NCBI RefSeq assembly: GCF_000734965.1 | Contig: NZ_JMTB01000040.1 | Span: 1-64,000, forward strand | From: Trabulsiella guamensis ATCC 49490 | GTDB taxonomy: Bacteria; Pseudomonadota; Gammaproteobacteria; Enterobacterales; Enterobacteriaceae | DNA: 64,000 nucleotides | Direction of reading: 5' to 3' | Part shown: one piece after another, positions 44,614 through 58,622 of the stretch | How positions within the stretch are numbered: position 1 is the first letter of the stretch | Layout of the letters: every line of letters begins with the position of its first letter | The notes under the pieces: generated by a model | What the model saw: the letters and a program-made list of their open reading frames with translations, nothing else | Database searches by the model: none | What the model was told of the DNA's origin: nothing | Translations under genes and position numbers: made by a program

Positions 44614-45174
44614 ATGAAGAAGATTTTAATTATTGCCGCCCTGCTCGTTGGTGGCGTGCTGGCGGGTTGTAATCAGCTCACGCAGTATTCCGTCAGTGAA
44701 CAGGAAATTAATCAGGCACTGCAAAAGCACAATAACTTCTCGAAGGACATTGGTTTGCCGGGCGTGGCGGATGCCCACATCCAACTGACGAATCTCTCAA
44801 GTGCCATCGGGCGTGAAGATCCCAACAAAGTCACGCTGAGCGGTATTGCGAATCTGGATATGACCTCGCTGTTCGGTAACCAGAAAGCGACCATCGACCT
44901 GAAACTCAAAGCGCAGCCGGTTTTCAACAAAGAAAAAGGCGCCATTTTCCTGCAGGAGATGGAAGTCGTCGATGCGAAAGTCGCACCGGAGAAAATGCAG
45001 TCCGTCGTTCAGACGTTGATGCCCTATCTGAATCAGTCGCTGCGAAACTACTTTAACCAGCAACCGGCGTATATCCTGCGAGAGGATGCCAGCAAAGGCG
45101 AAGCGCTGGCGAAGAAATATGCCAAAGGTATTGAAGTGAAACCGGGTGAGATCATCATCCCCTTCACCGATTAA
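44614..45174 (+). CDS. yceB: YceB, predicted outer-membrane lipoprotein (DUF1439)
   Basis: 186 residues, as in E. coli. The signal peptide MKKILIIAALLVGGVLAGC has lipobox LAGC (Cys 19). The mature protein is a lipid-binding-like alpha/beta domain with no catalytic motif that I can recognise. The SD is GAGGAACC. A strong terminator follows, so it is separate from pyrC. Confidence 0.92.
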   Translation: MKKILIIAALLVGGVLAGCNQLTQYSVSEQEINQALQKHNNFSKDIGLPGVADAHIQLTNLSSAIGREDPNKVTLSGIANLDMTSLFGNQKATIDLKLKAQPVFNKEKGAIFLQEMEVVDAKVAPEKMQSVVQTLMPYLNQSLRNYFNQQPAYILREDASKGEALAKKYAKGIEVKPGEIIIPFTD

Positions 45175-45179
45175 CCTGA

Positions 45180-45205
45180 CGGGCGCTGAGGCGCCCGTTT
45201 TTTTT
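45180..45205 (+). terminator. yceB terminator
   Basis: CGGGCGC (45180-45186) pairs with GCGCCCG (45191-45197), loop TGAG, followed by eight T residues. It lies 6 bases past the yceB stop. Confidence 0.92.
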
Positions 45206-45221
45206 CGGATAAAGAGTGCAA

Positions 45222-45289
45222 AGGAAAACGTTTCCGCTTATCCTTAGTGCCCGGCAAAAAGCAGCCTGATGACTGAACCAACCAGCCGG
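45222..45289 (+). promoter_or_regulatory. pyrC promoter: PurR operator and pyrimidine-sensing leader hairpin
   Basis: AGGAAAACGTTTCCGC (45222-45237) matches the PurR operator of E. coli pyrC. TATCCT (45239-45244) is a plausible -10. The transcript would start near TGCCCGGC (45249-45255), and CCGGC (45251-45255) can pair with GCCGG (45285-45289) at the ribosome site. In E. coli and Salmonella the choice of start base, set by CTP/GTP ratio, decides whether this hairpin forms and blocks translation. The elements needed are all here. Confidence 0.8.
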
Positions 45290-45297
45290 AGCCCCTC

Positions 45298-46344
45298 ATG
45301 ACAGCACAACCCCAGGTTTTAAAAATCCGCCGCCCTGACGACTGGCATATTCATCTGCGTGATGGTGATATGTTGAGAACCGTCGTGCCTTATACCAGCG
45401 AACATTTTGGTCGCGCGATTGTGATGCCGAACCTGGTGCCGCCGGTGACCACGGTGGATGCCGCGATGGCTTATCGCCAGCGTATCCTTGACGCCGTTCC
45501 CGCCGGGCATGTTTTTACCCCGCTGATGACCTGCTACCTGACCGACACGCTGGATCCGAACGAACTGGAGCGCGGTTTTCAGGAAGGCGTATTTACCGCC
45601 GCCAAACTCTACCCGGCCAATGCCACCACCAACTCCAGCCACGGCGTAACCAGCGTCGATGCCATCATGCCGGTGCTGGAACGCATGGAAAAACTGGGGA
45701 TGCCGCTACTGGTGCATGGCGAAGTGACGCAGGCGGAGATCGACATTTTCGATCGCGAAGCGCGCTTCATCGATACGGTGATGGAGCCACTGCGCCAGCG
45801 CCTTCAGGGGCTGAAAGTGGTCTTTGAGCACATCACCACCAAAGATGCCGCGGAATATGTTCGCGACGGCAATGATCGTCTTGCCGCCACCATTACGCCG
45901 CAACATTTGATGTTTAACCGCAACCACATGCTGGTGGGTGGCGTACGTCCGCATCTGTATTGTCTGCCGATCCTCAAACGCAATATCCACCAGCAGGCGC
46001 TGCGCGAGCTGGTAGCCAGTGGGTTCAGCCGCGCCTTCCTCGGTACGGATTCTGCCCCGCATGCGCGTCACCGCAAAGAGGCCAGCTGCGGCTGCGCGGG
46101 CTGCTTTAACGCCCCGACAGCGCTCGGCAGTTACGCCACCGTATTTGAAGAGATGAACGCGCTCGAACACTTCGAAGCTTTCTGCTCGTTGAATGGCCCG
46201 CGCTTCTACAACCTGCCAGTGAATGACGGCGTCATTGAACTGGTCCGCAAAGAAAGCACTGTCGTGGACAGCATTGCCCTGCCAGACGATACGCTCATTC
46301 CTTTCCTCGCCGGTGAAACCGTGCGCTGGACGGTAAAGGCATAA
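45298..46344 (+). CDS. pyrC: Dihydroorotase PyrC
   Basis: Third step of pyrimidine synthesis: closes carbamoyl-aspartate to dihydroorotate. 348 residues. Zinc ligands are visible: DWHIHLRDG (His near 17 and 19), carboxylated lysine in [13 protein letters not shown] (near 103), His in LLVHGEVT (near 140) and [10 protein letters not shown] (near 178), and Asp in [14 protein letters not shown] (near 251). C-terminal residues differ a little from E. coli. Regulated by PurR and the leader hairpin. Confidence 0.97.
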   Translation: MTAQPQVLKIRRPDDWHIHLRDGDMLRTVVPYTSEHFGRAIVMPNLVPPVTTVDAAMAYRQRILDAVPAGHVFTPLMTCYLTDTLDPNELERGFQEGVFTAAKLYPANATTNSSHGVTSVDAIMPVLERMEKLGMPLLVHGEVTQAEIDIFDREARFIDTVMEPLRQRLQGLKVVFEHITTKDAAEYVRDGNDRLAATITPQHLMFNRNHMLVGGVRPHLYCLPILKRNIHQQALRELVASGFSRAFLGTDSAPHARHRKEASCGCAGCFNAPTALGSYATVFEEMNALEHFEAFCSLNGPRFYNLPVNDGVIELVRKESTVVDSIALPDDTLIPFLAGETVRWTVKA

Positions 46345-46382
46345 AAAAAACGCAACCCCCTGTTGTAAGTTACATTATTTAG

Positions 46383-46398
46383 CTGTATACATATACAG
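46383..46398 (+). promoter_or_regulatory. LexA (SOS) box of dinI
   Basis: CTGTATACATATACAG fits CTGT-N8-ACAG exactly, with the TATATA-like alternating core of strong LexA sites. It lies 65 bases before the dinI start. Confidence 0.92.
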
Positions 46399-46462
46399 TA
46401 TAAATACAAGGGGGGTGGGCGAAAGCCGCCTGCCAGGAAACAGCCTGAAGGATGACGTGACT

Positions 46463-46708
46463 ATGCGAATTGAAGTGACGATTGCCAAAACAACGCCGTT
46501 GCCCGCCGGAGCATTAGACGCGCTGGCTGGAGAACTCTCCCGCCGCATCAACAATCAATACCCTGACGCCGATGGTAACGTCACCGTACGATACGCAGCT
46601 AACAATAATCTCTCCGTCATCGGCGGCATCAAAGAAGATAAAGACCGCATCAGCGAAATCCTTCAGGAAACGTGGGAAAGCGCTGACGACTGGTTCATCA
46701 CTGATTAA
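46463..46708 (+). CDS. dinI: DNA damage-inducible protein DinI
   Basis: 81 residues, as in E. coli. Binds and stabilises RecA filaments, tuning the SOS response. The acidic C-terminal helix ISEILQETWESADDWFITD and N-terminal [29 protein letters not shown] match the family. The ATG giving this start is 16 codons into a longer open frame. The upstream LexA box supports DNA-damage induction. Confidence 0.97.
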   Translation: MRIEVTIAKTTPLPAGALDALAGELSRRINNQYPDADGNVTVRYAANNNLSVIGGIKEDKDRISEILQETWESADDWFITD

Positions 46709-46734
46709 ATATTACTCTCTCATTGTGTTGTCTT

Positions 46735-46756
46735 GCCGGGTCGCCCCGGCTTTTTT
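46735..46756 (+). terminator. dinI terminator
   Basis: GCCGGG (46735-46740) pairs with CCCGGC (46745-46750), loop TCGC, followed by TTTTTTG. It lies 26 bases after the dinI stop. The rest of the gap to bssS (46757-46995) is AT-rich and probably carries the bssS promoter. Confidence 0.85.
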
Positions 46757-46998
46757 GTTTTCCCGCCTTGCTTAATTTTTAATCTCTTTCCGATATATTC
46801 GCTAATCACTTAAAAAATAATGAACAAATCGGATGTTTGTCATTCAAAAATGCGCAGCGTTAAGTAATTTGTGTTGCAGATTATTTAATTTCTCGAGTAA
46901 TCGATTATTTATTGATATACTTACTTTGCTTCAGATAAAGATAAATCACGCAGAACCTCGAGAGTCGTTATCATTTAACACGTAGATAAGGGGTTATG

Positions 46999-47253
46999 AT
47001 GGAAAAAAATAATGAAGTCATTCAGACCCATCCCCTCGTCGGATGGGACATCAGCACCGTAGACAGCTACGATGCGCTGATGCTGCGCTTACACTACCAA
47101 AACCCCACTCAAGCGAGCAGTAACGACGCGGAAATCGGCCAGACATTGTGGCTGACAACGGATGTCGCCCGCCAGTTTATTTCGATTCTGGAAGCGGGCA
47201 TCGCCAAAATAGAAGCAGGCGATTATCAGAAAGATGAGTACCGCAGGCATTAA
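46999..47253 (+). CDS. bssS: Biofilm regulator BssS
   Basis: 84 residues. MEKNNEVIQTHPLVGWDISTVDSYDALMLRLHYQ is nearly identical to E. coli BssS; the middle (NPTQASSNDAEIG) varies. No DNA-binding motif is visible; in E. coli it affects biofilm through indole and AI-2 signalling. Two adjacent ATGs fit; the second gives the family length, AAGGGG upstream serves either. A terminator follows. Confidence 0.94.
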   Translation: MEKNNEVIQTHPLVGWDISTVDSYDALMLRLHYQNPTQASSNDAEIGQTLWLTTDVARQFISILEAGIAKIEAGDYQKDEYRRH

Positions 47254-47272
47254 TCCTGATGCTGAACTCCAC

Positions 47273-47297
47273 AGGCACCTTCGGGTGCCTTTATTAT
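47273..47297 (+). terminator. bssS terminator
   Basis: AGGCACC (47273-47279) pairs with GGTGCCT (47284-47290) around a TTCG tetraloop, followed by TTATTATTT. It lies 19 bases after the bssS stop. Confidence 0.88.
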
Positions 47298-47361
47298 TTA
47301 CAGTGTTGTATCGCAACTGATAATTAATTACTCTGCTAAGAAAGAATTTCTGGAAGAGACT

Positions 47362-48480
47362 ATGCAATACGATTTAATTGTTCTTGGCAGTGGTTCCGTC
47401 GGTGCCGCGGCCGGTTATTACGCACGTCGTGCGGGTCTTAATGTTCTGATGCTGGATGCGCATCTCCCGCCCCATGATCAAGGCAGTCATCACGGAGATA
47501 CCCGCCTGATCCGCCATGCTTATGGCGAAGGTGAAAAGTACGTTCCGCTGGTACTGCGGGCGCAGGCGTTATGGGACGAGCTTGCCGCCCAAAGCGGCGA
47601 GGCCATTTTCGAGAAAACCGGGTTGATAAACCTTGGTCCGGCTCATTCGCCGTTTCTGGCAAACGTCGCGCAGAGCGCAGCGCAGTTCGGTCTGGCGATT
47701 GAGCAACTGGATGCGCAGGGGATCATGTCCCGCTGGCCAGAAATCCGGGTGCCTGACGATTATCACGGCATTTTTGAATCTGCCTCTGGCGTACTGAAAA
47801 GCGAACTGGCGGTCAAAACCCTGATTCGCCTGGCGCGTGAGGCGGGTGCGGCGCAGCAGTTTAACGTGCCGGTCACCGCCATCCATCATCAGGCTGACGG
47901 CGTGATGGTAGAAACGGCAGAAGAGAATTTCCACGGTAGAAAGCTGTTGATCAGCGCCGGTACATGGGTAACCAAACTACTGCCGGCGTTACCCCTTCAG
48001 CCAGTGCGTAAGGTCTTCGCCTGGTTCCAGGCCGACGGTCGCTACAGCAGTAAAAACCAGTTCCCGGCCTTTACCGGCGAACTGCCAAACGGCGATCAGT
48101 ATTACGGTTTTCCGGCGGAAGATAACGAACTGAAGATCGGAAAACACAACGGCGGGCAACCCATTACCTCAGCAGAAGAGCGTAAACCGTTTGGTACCGT
48201 CGCTTCTGACGGCTCAGAAGCATTCAGTTTCCTGCGTAATGTGTTGCCGGGGATCGGGGGTTGTTTGCATGGCGCGTCCTGCACCTATGACAATTCGCCG
48301 GACGAGGATTTCATCATCGACACCCTGCCCGGCCATCCGGAAACGCTACTGATAACCGGCCTCAGCGGTCACGGCTTTAAGTTCGCTACCGTACTGGGTG
48401 AAATCGCCGCGCAGTTTGCCCGGGGAGCAACACCTGAATTCGACCTGACGCCCTTCTCGCTCGCACGCTTTGACCATTAA
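47362..48480 (+). CDS. solA: N-methyl-L-tryptophan oxidase SolA
   Basis: FAD enzyme of the sarcosine oxidase family, 372 residues as in E. coli. N-terminal dinucleotide fold [23 protein letters not shown] (3-25); [18 protein letters not shown] (about 44-61); the cysteine that binds FAD covalently in [15 protein letters not shown] (near 308); C-terminal [15 protein letters not shown]. Convergent with trhO with only 24 bases between them; in E. coli yceI, yceJ and yceO lie there. Confidence 0.95.
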   Translation: MQYDLIVLGSGSVGAAAGYYARRAGLNVLMLDAHLPPHDQGSHHGDTRLIRHAYGEGEKYVPLVLRAQALWDELAAQSGEAIFEKTGLINLGPAHSPFLANVAQSAAQFGLAIEQLDAQGIMSRWPEIRVPDDYHGIFESASGVLKSELAVKTLIRLAREAGAAQQFNVPVTAIHHQADGVMVETAEENFHGRKLLISAGTWVTKLLPALPLQPVRKVFAWFQADGRYSSKNQFPAFTGELPNGDQYYGFPAEDNELKIGKHNGGQPITSAEERKPFGTVASDGSEAFSFLRNVLPGIGGCLHGASCTYDNSPDEDFIIDTLPGHPETLLITGLSGHGFKFATVLGEIAAQFARGATPEFDLTPFSLARFDH

Positions 48481-48484
48481 GCGA

Positions 48485-48506
48485 AAGCGCCTGCTGACAG
48501 GCGCTT
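48485..48506. terminator. Hairpin shared by convergent solA and trhO
   Basis: AAGCGCCTG (48485-48493) pairs with CAGGCGCTT (48498-48506) with a 4-base loop. Its right arm overlaps the first bases of the trhO stop codon. No strong U-run is present on either side. Confidence 0.65.
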
Positions 48507-49554
48507 ACTGCGGATCAGGAATTCCCAGCTTCGTATTCAGTCGTCCGCGTGACTTATTGAAGATCTTGTTGCCGTTCTCGCGCCCGGCGCGACGGCGACG
48601 CTGTTCTTCTTCCGGCAGCTTATGCTCCTGCTGACAGGCTTCACTGCAGCAACCTTCGAATTTTTCCGCACACGCCGGGCACTGTATAAACAGCAGGTGG
48701 CAGCCGTCATTAAGACAGTTAGTATGCGTGTCACACGGCGCGCCACACTGATGGCAATGCGCAATCACCTCGTCGCTGATGCGTTCGCCCATGCGCTCAT
48801 CAAAGACAAAATTTTTACCAATAAAACGCACCGGTAACCCTTGTTCACGGGCGCGACGGGCGTATTCAATGATGCCGCCTTCAATGTGCCAGACCTTGTT
48901 AAAGCCGTTGTGCTTCATCCAGGCGCTGGCCTTTTCGCAGCGAATACCGCCTGTGCAATACATGACGATTTTCTTGTCTTTATGCTCCTGCATCATCTCT
49001 ACCGCCTTTGGCAACTGCTCACGGAAGGTATCAGCGGGGATCTCCAGCGCATTTTCGAAATGACCGACTTCGTATTCGTAGTGATTACGCATATCGATGA
49101 AAATGGCGTTCGGATCATCCAGCATAGCGTTCACTTCCGCCGCTTTCAGGTATTCCCCAACGTCACTGGCATTGAAGCTCGGGTCATCAATACCATCAGC
49201 CACAATGCGGTCACGTACTTTCATGCGCAGTACCCAGAATGATTTACCGTCGTCATCAAGGGCGATGTTCAGACGCAGGCCGTCAAGCGCCGGATCAAAA
49301 CCGTACAGCAATTCACGAAACGCCTCCACGCGGCTTTCCGGTACGCTTATCTGGGCATTAATCCCTTCTTTCGCGAGATAGACGCGACCAAACACGCCGA
49401 GGGAGCTGAACGCCACATACAGTGCGTCGCGGGTCGCTTTAGGATCGGTGATAGTGAAATATTTATAGAACGAGATCGTTGTGCGCGGCTCAGTTTCCGC
49501 CAGCATTTTTGCCTTCAACGCCTCATTCGAAATGCGGTTATGTAACACTGGCAT
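48505..49554 (-). CDS. trhO: tRNA uridine-34 hydroxylase TrhO (YceA), rhodanese domain
   Basis: Oxygen-dependent 5-hydroxylation of uridine 34 in several tRNAs. 349 residues. The N-terminal ferredoxin-like region ([19 protein letters not shown]) is followed by a rhodanese domain with the active loop [13 protein letters not shown] (catalytic Cys near 179). A C-terminal cysteine-rich segment ([33 protein letters not shown]) suggests metal binding. The ATG giving [10 protein letters not shown] is chosen over one six codons upstream by family length. Confidence 0.95.
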   Translation of the reverse strand: MPVLHNRISNEALKAKMLAETEPRTTISFYKYFTITDPKATRDALYVAFSSLGVFGRVYLAKEGINAQISVPESRVEAFRELLYGFDPALDGLRLNIALDDDGKSFWVLRMKVRDRIVADGIDDPSFNASDVGEYLKAAEVNAMLDDPNAIFIDMRNHYEYEVGHFENALEIPADTFREQLPKAVEMMQEHKDKKIVMYCTGGIRCEKASAWMKHNGFNKVWHIEGGIIEYARRAREQGLPVRFIGKNFVFDERMGERISDEVIAHCHQCGAPCDTHTNCLNDGCHLLFIQCPACAEKFEGCCSEACQQEHKLPEEEQRRRRAGRENGNKIFNKSRGRLNTKLGIPDPQ

Positions 49555-49776
49555 GGTGTTCGGTTCCTGCAATCGTATAAGGGATAAATGAGTCGGGCGG
49601 CATGATATAGCAAAGAATCACAATTTACATCCCCACAATTTGCGTTACATTTCTCTCACCTTATTATATGTACTCTCAACATTTGTCTGTTATCTCCCCA
49701 CTCCGCTGGCATGGATTTTGGCTGACGGAAAAAAAATGCGACAATAGAGGGAGTTGTTTGTAATGACAGGAATGAC

Positions 49777-50697
49777 ATGACCCACTTACCCAAATTTTCT
49801 GCAGCGCTTCTGCACCCGCGTTATTGGTTAACCTGGCTTGGTATTGGCGCATTGTGGCTGATGGTGCAGCTTCCTTACCCGGTCATTTATCGCGTTGGCA
49901 CCTCAATGGGCCGGCTTTCGATGCGTCTGATGAAGCGCCGTGCCCGTATCGCTTACCGCAATCTGGAACTCTGTTTTCCTGATATGAGCGAAACGGAGCG
50001 CCACCAGCGAGTGGTGAAGAATTTTGAGTCTGTGGGGATGGGCTTGATGGAAACCGGCATGGCCTGGTTCTGGTCAGACAGGCGGATCGCCCGCTGGACG
50101 ACAGTCACCGGGTTTGAGCCGCTGCGTGAACTGGAAGCGCAGAAAAAAGGCATTCTGCTGATTGGCGTTCATTTTCTTACTCTCGAGATGGGCGCACGAA
50201 TGTTTGGCCTCAACTGGCCGGGTATCGGCGTGTATCGCCCTAACGACAACCCGGTACTGGATCTGCTGCAAACGTGGGGGCGCCTGCGTTCCAACAAAGA
50301 TATGCTGGACCGCAAAGATCTCAAAGGGATGGTCAGAGCGCTGAAAAACGGTGATGTGGTGTGGTACGCGCCGGATCATGACTACGGTCCGCGTAGCAGC
50401 GTGTTTGTCCCGTTCTTTGCCGTTGAGCAGGCCGCCACGACGACCGGCACCTGGATGCTGGCGAAGATGTCGAAAGCCTGCGTGGTGCCGTTTGTGCCGC
50501 GCCGCCGGGCAGACGGCAAAGGTTATGAACTGATCATGCTACCGCCGGAGTGTTCACCGCCGCTCGACGATGCCGAAACCACCGCCGCATGGATGAACCA
50601 CGTGGTTGAACAGTGCATTCTGATGGCGCCTGAGCAATATATGTGGCTCCATCGCCGTTTCAAGACCCGCCCTGAAGGCGTTCCTTCGCGTTACTGA
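49777..50697 (+). CDS. lpxL: Lipid A lauroyltransferase LpxL (HtrB)
   Basis: Adds laurate to Kdo2-lipid IVA. 306 residues, as in E. coli. One N-terminal membrane anchor (about 18-40). The catalytic HX4E motif is [12 protein letters not shown] (His near 132, Glu 137), and [15 protein letters not shown] and the C-terminal [22 protein letters not shown] are conserved. The 222-base gap before it holds the promoters of lpxL and trhO and no gene. A hairpin terminator follows. Confidence 0.97.
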   Translation: MTHLPKFSAALLHPRYWLTWLGIGALWLMVQLPYPVIYRVGTSMGRLSMRLMKRRARIAYRNLELCFPDMSETERHQRVVKNFESVGMGLMETGMAWFWSDRRIARWTTVTGFEPLRELEAQKKGILLIGVHFLTLEMGARMFGLNWPGIGVYRPNDNPVLDLLQTWGRLRSNKDMLDRKDLKGMVRALKNGDVVWYAPDHDYGPRSSVFVPFFAVEQAATTTGTWMLAKMSKACVVPFVPRRRADGKGYELIMLPPECSPPLDDAETTAAWMNHVVEQCILMAPEQYMWLHRRFKTRPEGVPSRY

Positions 50698-50702
50698 TCC
50701 AC

Positions 50703-50733
50703 CGGCAGCCATCGTGGCTGCCGTCTCTCCTCT
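50703..50733 (+). terminator. lpxL terminator
   Basis: CGGCAGCCA (50703-50711) pairs with TGGCTGCCG (50715-50723), a 3-base loop, then TCTCTCCTCTTT. It lies five bases after the lpxL stop. Confidence 0.82.
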
Positions 50734-50842
50734 TTCCGATGTCTCTGATTTGCAGAACCCTTTCCGCAGGCGCATAATTAGCCTGCTATGGACTTTTTTA
50801 ATCAGCTGATTACAGCCGCTCTGCGCGCTGCTGTGGATTTCT

Positions 50843-52069
50843 ATGCCATCTTCCGAGACCCCTGTTAACTGGAAACGCAATCTCGCCGTCGCCTGGCTCG
50901 GTTGTTTTCTTACTGGCGCCGCCTTTAGTCTGGTCATGCCCTTTCTGCCGCTCTACGTCGAAGAGCTGGGGGTGACGGGCCTGCGCGAGCTGAACATGTG
51001 GTCCGGTCTCGTCTTTAGCATCACTTTTCTTTTCTCTGCCATCGCTTCGCCTTTCTGGGGTGGACTCGCTGATCGTCGTGGCCGTAAAATCATGCTCCTG
51101 CGTTCAGCGCTGGGAATGTCCATTGTCATGGTGCTGATGGGGCTGGCGCAGAACGTCTGGCAGTTACTTATTCTTCGCGCGCTGCTCGGTCTGCTGGGCG
51201 GGTTTGTCCCGAATGCCAACGCCCTGATTGCCACTCAGGTACCACGCAACAAAAGCGGTTGGGCGCTGGGAACGCTGTCGACAGGCGCTGTCAGCGGTGC
51301 ACTCCTGGGACCACTGGCGGGTGGACTGCTGGCGGATACGTGGGGGCTGCGACCGGTCTTCTTTATGACCGCCAGTGTGCTGTTCGTCTGCTTTGTGATC
51401 ACCCTGCTGCTGATCCGCGAGCAATTTACCCCGGTGTCGAAAAAAGAGATGCTTCATTTTCGCGAGGTGATTGGCTCACTGAAGAGCCCACGGCTGGTAC
51501 TGAGCCTGTTTATTACCACCATGATCATTCAGGTGGCGACAGGCTCCATTGCCCCAATTCTGACACTGTACGTCCGCGATCTCGCCGGGAATATCAGCAA
51601 TATTGCATTTATCAGCGGGATGATCGCCTCTGTCCCGGGCGTCGCTGCGCTGCTCAGCGCACCCCGGCTCGGCAAGCTCGGTGACCGTATCGGCCCGGAA
51701 AAAATACTGATTGCCGCGCTGATCGTTTCCGTGTTGCTGTTAATTCCGATGGCGATGGTGCAAACCCCTTTGCAGCTCGGGATTTTGCGCTTCCTGCTCG
51801 GTGCGGCTGACGGCGCGTTGCTGCCGGCTGTGCAGACATTGCTGGTGTATAACGCCACCAATCAAATAGCCGGTCGCGTTTTCAGCTATAACCAGTCGTT
51901 TCGCGATATTGGCAACGTCACCGGGCCGCTCATCGGTGCGGCCGTTTCCGCCAGCTACGGCTTTCGCGCCGTCTTCTGCGTCACGGCAGCTGTGGTGCTG
52001 TTTAACGTTATCTACTCAACGCTCACCCTGCGCCGCCCACGAGCACAAAAGGCAATGGCTGAACGCTAA
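50843..52069 (+). CDS. mdtG: MFS multidrug transporter MdtG (YceE)
   Basis: 408 residues, as in E. coli, with 12 spans. Motif A is [19 protein letters not shown] (about 72-90); the central motif is [34 protein letters not shown] (about 116-149). The E. coli protein gives fosfomycin and deoxycholate resistance when overproduced and belongs to the MarA/SoxS regulon. I did not find a clear marbox by eye. N-terminal residues before NWKRNL differ from E. coli. Confidence 0.94.
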   Translation: MPSSETPVNWKRNLAVAWLGCFLTGAAFSLVMPFLPLYVEELGVTGLRELNMWSGLVFSITFLFSAIASPFWGGLADRRGRKIMLLRSALGMSIVMVLMGLAQNVWQLLILRALLGLLGGFVPNANALIATQVPRNKSGWALGTLSTGAVSGALLGPLAGGLLADTWGLRPVFFMTASVLFVCFVITLLLIREQFTPVSKKEMLHFREVIGSLKSPRLVLSLFITTMIIQVATGSIAPILTLYVRDLAGNISNIAFISGMIASVPGVAALLSAPRLGKLGDRIGPEKILIAALIVSVLLLIPMAMVQTPLQLGILRFLLGAADGALLPAVQTLLVYNATNQIAGRVFSYNQSFRDIGNVTGPLIGAAVSASYGFRAVFCVTAAVVLFNVIYSTLTLRRPRAQKAMAER

Positions 52070-52171
52070 CCTTTCCCGCATCAGAACGTTTTTTTGTCTG
52101 TTCGTCTTGCATAACGCAAACTTCAGCTATTCTTTCCCTGAATACCACATCAACCTGCAGGGAGAAAAGAG

Positions 52172-52546
52172 ATGACTATGTATGCCACGCTCGAAGAAGC
52201 TATTGATGCGGCTCGCGAAGAATTCCTCGCCGATAATCCGCAACTCGACGAAGAGGATGCTGATATAGAGCAACTGAATATTCAAAAATACGTGCTGGAA
52301 GATGGTGACATCATGTGGCAGGCCGAATTCTTAGCCGAAGAAAGTGATGATGGCGAGTGCCTGCCTGTGCTGTTCGGTGAGGCAGCCCAGAGCGTATTTG
52401 ACGGTGATTACGACGAAATCGAACTTCGCCAGGAGTGGCTGGAAGAGAACACCCTGCACGAATGGGATGAAGGTGAATTCCAGCTTGAACCGCCGCTTGA
52501 TACCGAAGAAGGCCAGACGGCGGCCGATGAGTGGGATGAACGCTGA
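52172..52546 (+). CDS. msyB: Acidic protein MsyB
   Basis: 124 residues, extremely rich in Glu and Asp (DEEDADIEQLN; LEPPLDTEEGQTAADEWDER). The E. coli protein, when overproduced, suppresses secY and secA export defects, hence its name; its normal role is unclear. The ATG with AGGGAGAAAAG upstream is chosen; a second ATG lies two codons on. Convergent with opgH, with yceK of E. coli absent from the gap. Confidence 0.95.
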   Translation: MTMYATLEEAIDAAREEFLADNPQLDEEDADIEQLNIQKYVLEDGDIMWQAEFLAEESDDGECLPVLFGEAAQSVFDGDYDEIELRQEWLEENTLHEWDEGEFQLEPPLDTEEGQTAADEWDER

Positions 52547-52579
52547 GGAGTCATACGGGCCGTGATGCGCTCTTGCAGG

Positions 52580-52612
52580 GAAAAAAATACCGGCACAGTT
52601 GCCGGTATTCTC
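52580..52612. terminator. Terminator of opgH, between msyB and opgH
   Basis: AATACCGGCA (52586-52595) pairs with TGCCGGTATT (52600-52609). On the minus strand it is followed by a run of U from AAAAAAA at 52581-52587, a strong terminator for opgGH. It may also end msyB. Confidence 0.88.
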
Positions 52613-52625
52613 ATTAACCTGAGGC

Positions 52626-56954
<4,329 letters not shown>

Positions 56955-58115
56955 ATGAATAAAGTACCGCCACAACGTGAATATTTCCTTGATTCCATCC
57001 GGGCATGGCTGATGTTATTAGGGATTCCTTTTCACATATCGTTGATCTACTCAAGCCATGTCTGGCACGTGAACAGCGCGGAGCCATCATGGTGGCTGAC
57101 GCTGTTCAATGATTTCATTCATTCGTTCCGCATGCAGGTCTTTTTCGTCATCTCCGGCTACTTTTCTTACATGCTGTTTTTGCGTTATCCGCTTAAAAAA
57201 TGGTGGAAAGTGCGCGTTGAGCGCGTCGGGATCCCCCTGCTGACCGCCATTCCGCTGCTGACACTGCCACAGTTTATTATGCTGCAGTACGTGAAGGGCA
57301 AAACCGACAGCTGGCAGAGCCTGTCGCTGTATGACAAGTACAACACGCTGGTGTGGGAGTTGATTTCGCACCTGTGGTTCCTGCTGGTGCTGGTCGTGTT
57401 GACCACCGTGAGCATTGTAGTATTTCGCTGGCTGAGACGTCGTCAGACCCGCGCCCGCAAGCGCTTCTTCGAACATGTCACGCTCGGGCAGTTGACGCTG
57501 CTGTTCCTGGCGCTCGGTGTGCTTTATGCCGCGATTCGCCGCACGCTGTTCATCATTTATCCGCCGATTCTGAGCGATGGCCTGTTCAACTTCGCTGTAA
57601 TGCAGACGCTGTTCTATGTGCCGTTCTTTGTCATTGGCGCGCAGGCGTTTATCAATCCACGACTGAAAGCGCTGTTCACTACCCCTTCCCGATGGTGCCT
57701 GGTCGCTGCGGTGCTGGGCTTTATCGCCTATCGTCTGAATCAGCAATACGGTTCCGGTGATGCCTGGATGTATGAGACGGAATCGGTCATTACGATGGTG
57801 TTGGGGCTGTGGATGGTGAATGTGGTGTTTGCCTTCGGGCATCGGCTGCTGAATTTTCAGTCGGCGCGCGTCACCTACTTCGTCAACGCTTCGCTGTTTA
57901 TCTATCTGGTACATCATCCCTTAACGCTTTTCTACGGGGCGTGGATTACGCCATTCATTACATCTAATACGCTGGGCTTTCTCGCCGGGCTGGTATTTGT
58001 TATCGGCTGCGCACTCATTTTGTATGAGATTCATTTACGCATTCCGCTGCTGCGCTTCCTCTTTTCCGGTAAACCTTTACAGGCACCGAAAAAAGCGCAG
58101 ACCAGCGCCTGTTAA
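56955..58115 (+). CDS. opgC: Glucan succinyltransferase OpgC (MdoC)
   Basis: Membrane acyltransferase (acyltransferase family 3) that adds succinyl groups to periplasmic glucans. 386 residues, about ten spans. The N-terminal [28 protein letters not shown] holds the conserved arginine and histidine of the family; [36 protein letters not shown] follows (64-99). The C-terminal 15 residues and the loop near residues 155-175 differ from E. coli. It is transcribed away from opgGH, whose product it modifies. Confidence 0.95.
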   Translation: MNKVPPQREYFLDSIRAWLMLLGIPFHISLIYSSHVWHVNSAEPSWWLTLFNDFIHSFRMQVFFVISGYFSYMLFLRYPLKKWWKVRVERVGIPLLTAIPLLTLPQFIMLQYVKGKTDSWQSLSLYDKYNTLVWELISHLWFLLVLVVLTTVSIVVFRWLRRRQTRARKRFFEHVTLGQLTLLFLALGVLYAAIRRTLFIIYPPILSDGLFNFAVMQTLFYVPFFVIGAQAFINPRLKALFTTPSRWCLVAAVLGFIAYRLNQQYGSGDAWMYETESVITMVLGLWMVNVVFAFGHRLLNFQSARVTYFVNASLFIYLVHHPLTLFYGAWITPFITSNTLGFLAGLVFVIGCALILYEIHLRIPLLRFLFSGKPLQAPKKAQTSAC

Positions 58116-58117
58116 GT

Positions 58118-58144
58118 AAAGCCCCTCCTGGAGGGGCTTTTTTT
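58118..58144 (+). terminator. opgC terminator
   Basis: AAAGCCCCTC (58118-58127) pairs with GAGGGGCTTT (58131-58140), a three-base loop, followed by TTTT. It works for opgC; ymdA ends three bases further on the opposite strand. Confidence 0.92.
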
Positions 58145-58146
58145 GG

Positions 58147-58458
58147 CTACTGATAATCGACTCGCAACACCGCCAGGGTTTTTTGCGGGTTGATGTAATC
58201 CATTTTCACCACTGCGATCGCATTATTCCCTTTAATCCCTTTTTCGGCTTGTTCGAGAGAATAGACAGAGGTTTTTGTTACGCCATCGCGATAACAGCTA
58301 AACGCCACGTTTTCAGCGGTGCGCGCGATGTTGCAGGGGTCTTCGACAATAGCGCCCCGGAAGTGAATCACTCCGCCCGGCGAGGTGGTAGCCGCGTGAG
58401 TTACCGTGGATGAGATGAGGAGAAGCAAGGAAAGCGTCGTGCCTGCAAATGTTTTCAT
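58147..58458 (-). CDS. ymdA: YmdA, small exported protein of the curli region
   Basis: 103 residues with a signal peptide (MKTFAGTTLSLLLLISSTVTHA). The mature part resembles a fragment of a fimbrial adhesin domain: GAIVEDPCNIARTAENVAFSC has the spaced cysteine pair and sequence style of type 1 pilins. The function is unknown. It follows csgC in the same direction, 164 bases away, as in E. coli. The middle (residues 45-75) differs strongly from the E. coli protein. Confidence 0.88.
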   Translation of the reverse strand: MKTFAGTTLSLLLLISSTVTHAATTSPGGVIHFRGAIVEDPCNIARTAENVAFSCYRDGVTKTSVYSLEQAEKGIKGNNAIAVVKMDYINPQKTLAVLRVDYQ

Positions 58459-58622
58459 GTCAAACCTCTTCAGTATGGCTCATCCTTGAGTGCGGTAAGC
58501 AATGCACCAGACGATAGCTACTGTGTTTACAACTTGACACGGTGACTAACATTTATTACAGCATATTAACGTTTCTGATTTTCCGCCAGTCGATTCAATG
58601 ACTTGATTTACTGAATTTATGG

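Noticed and set aside
57087-57917. Minus-strand frame of 276 codons opposite opgC
   Set aside because: Product is Gln/His/Arg-rich, without motifs; opgC on the other strand is clearly real.
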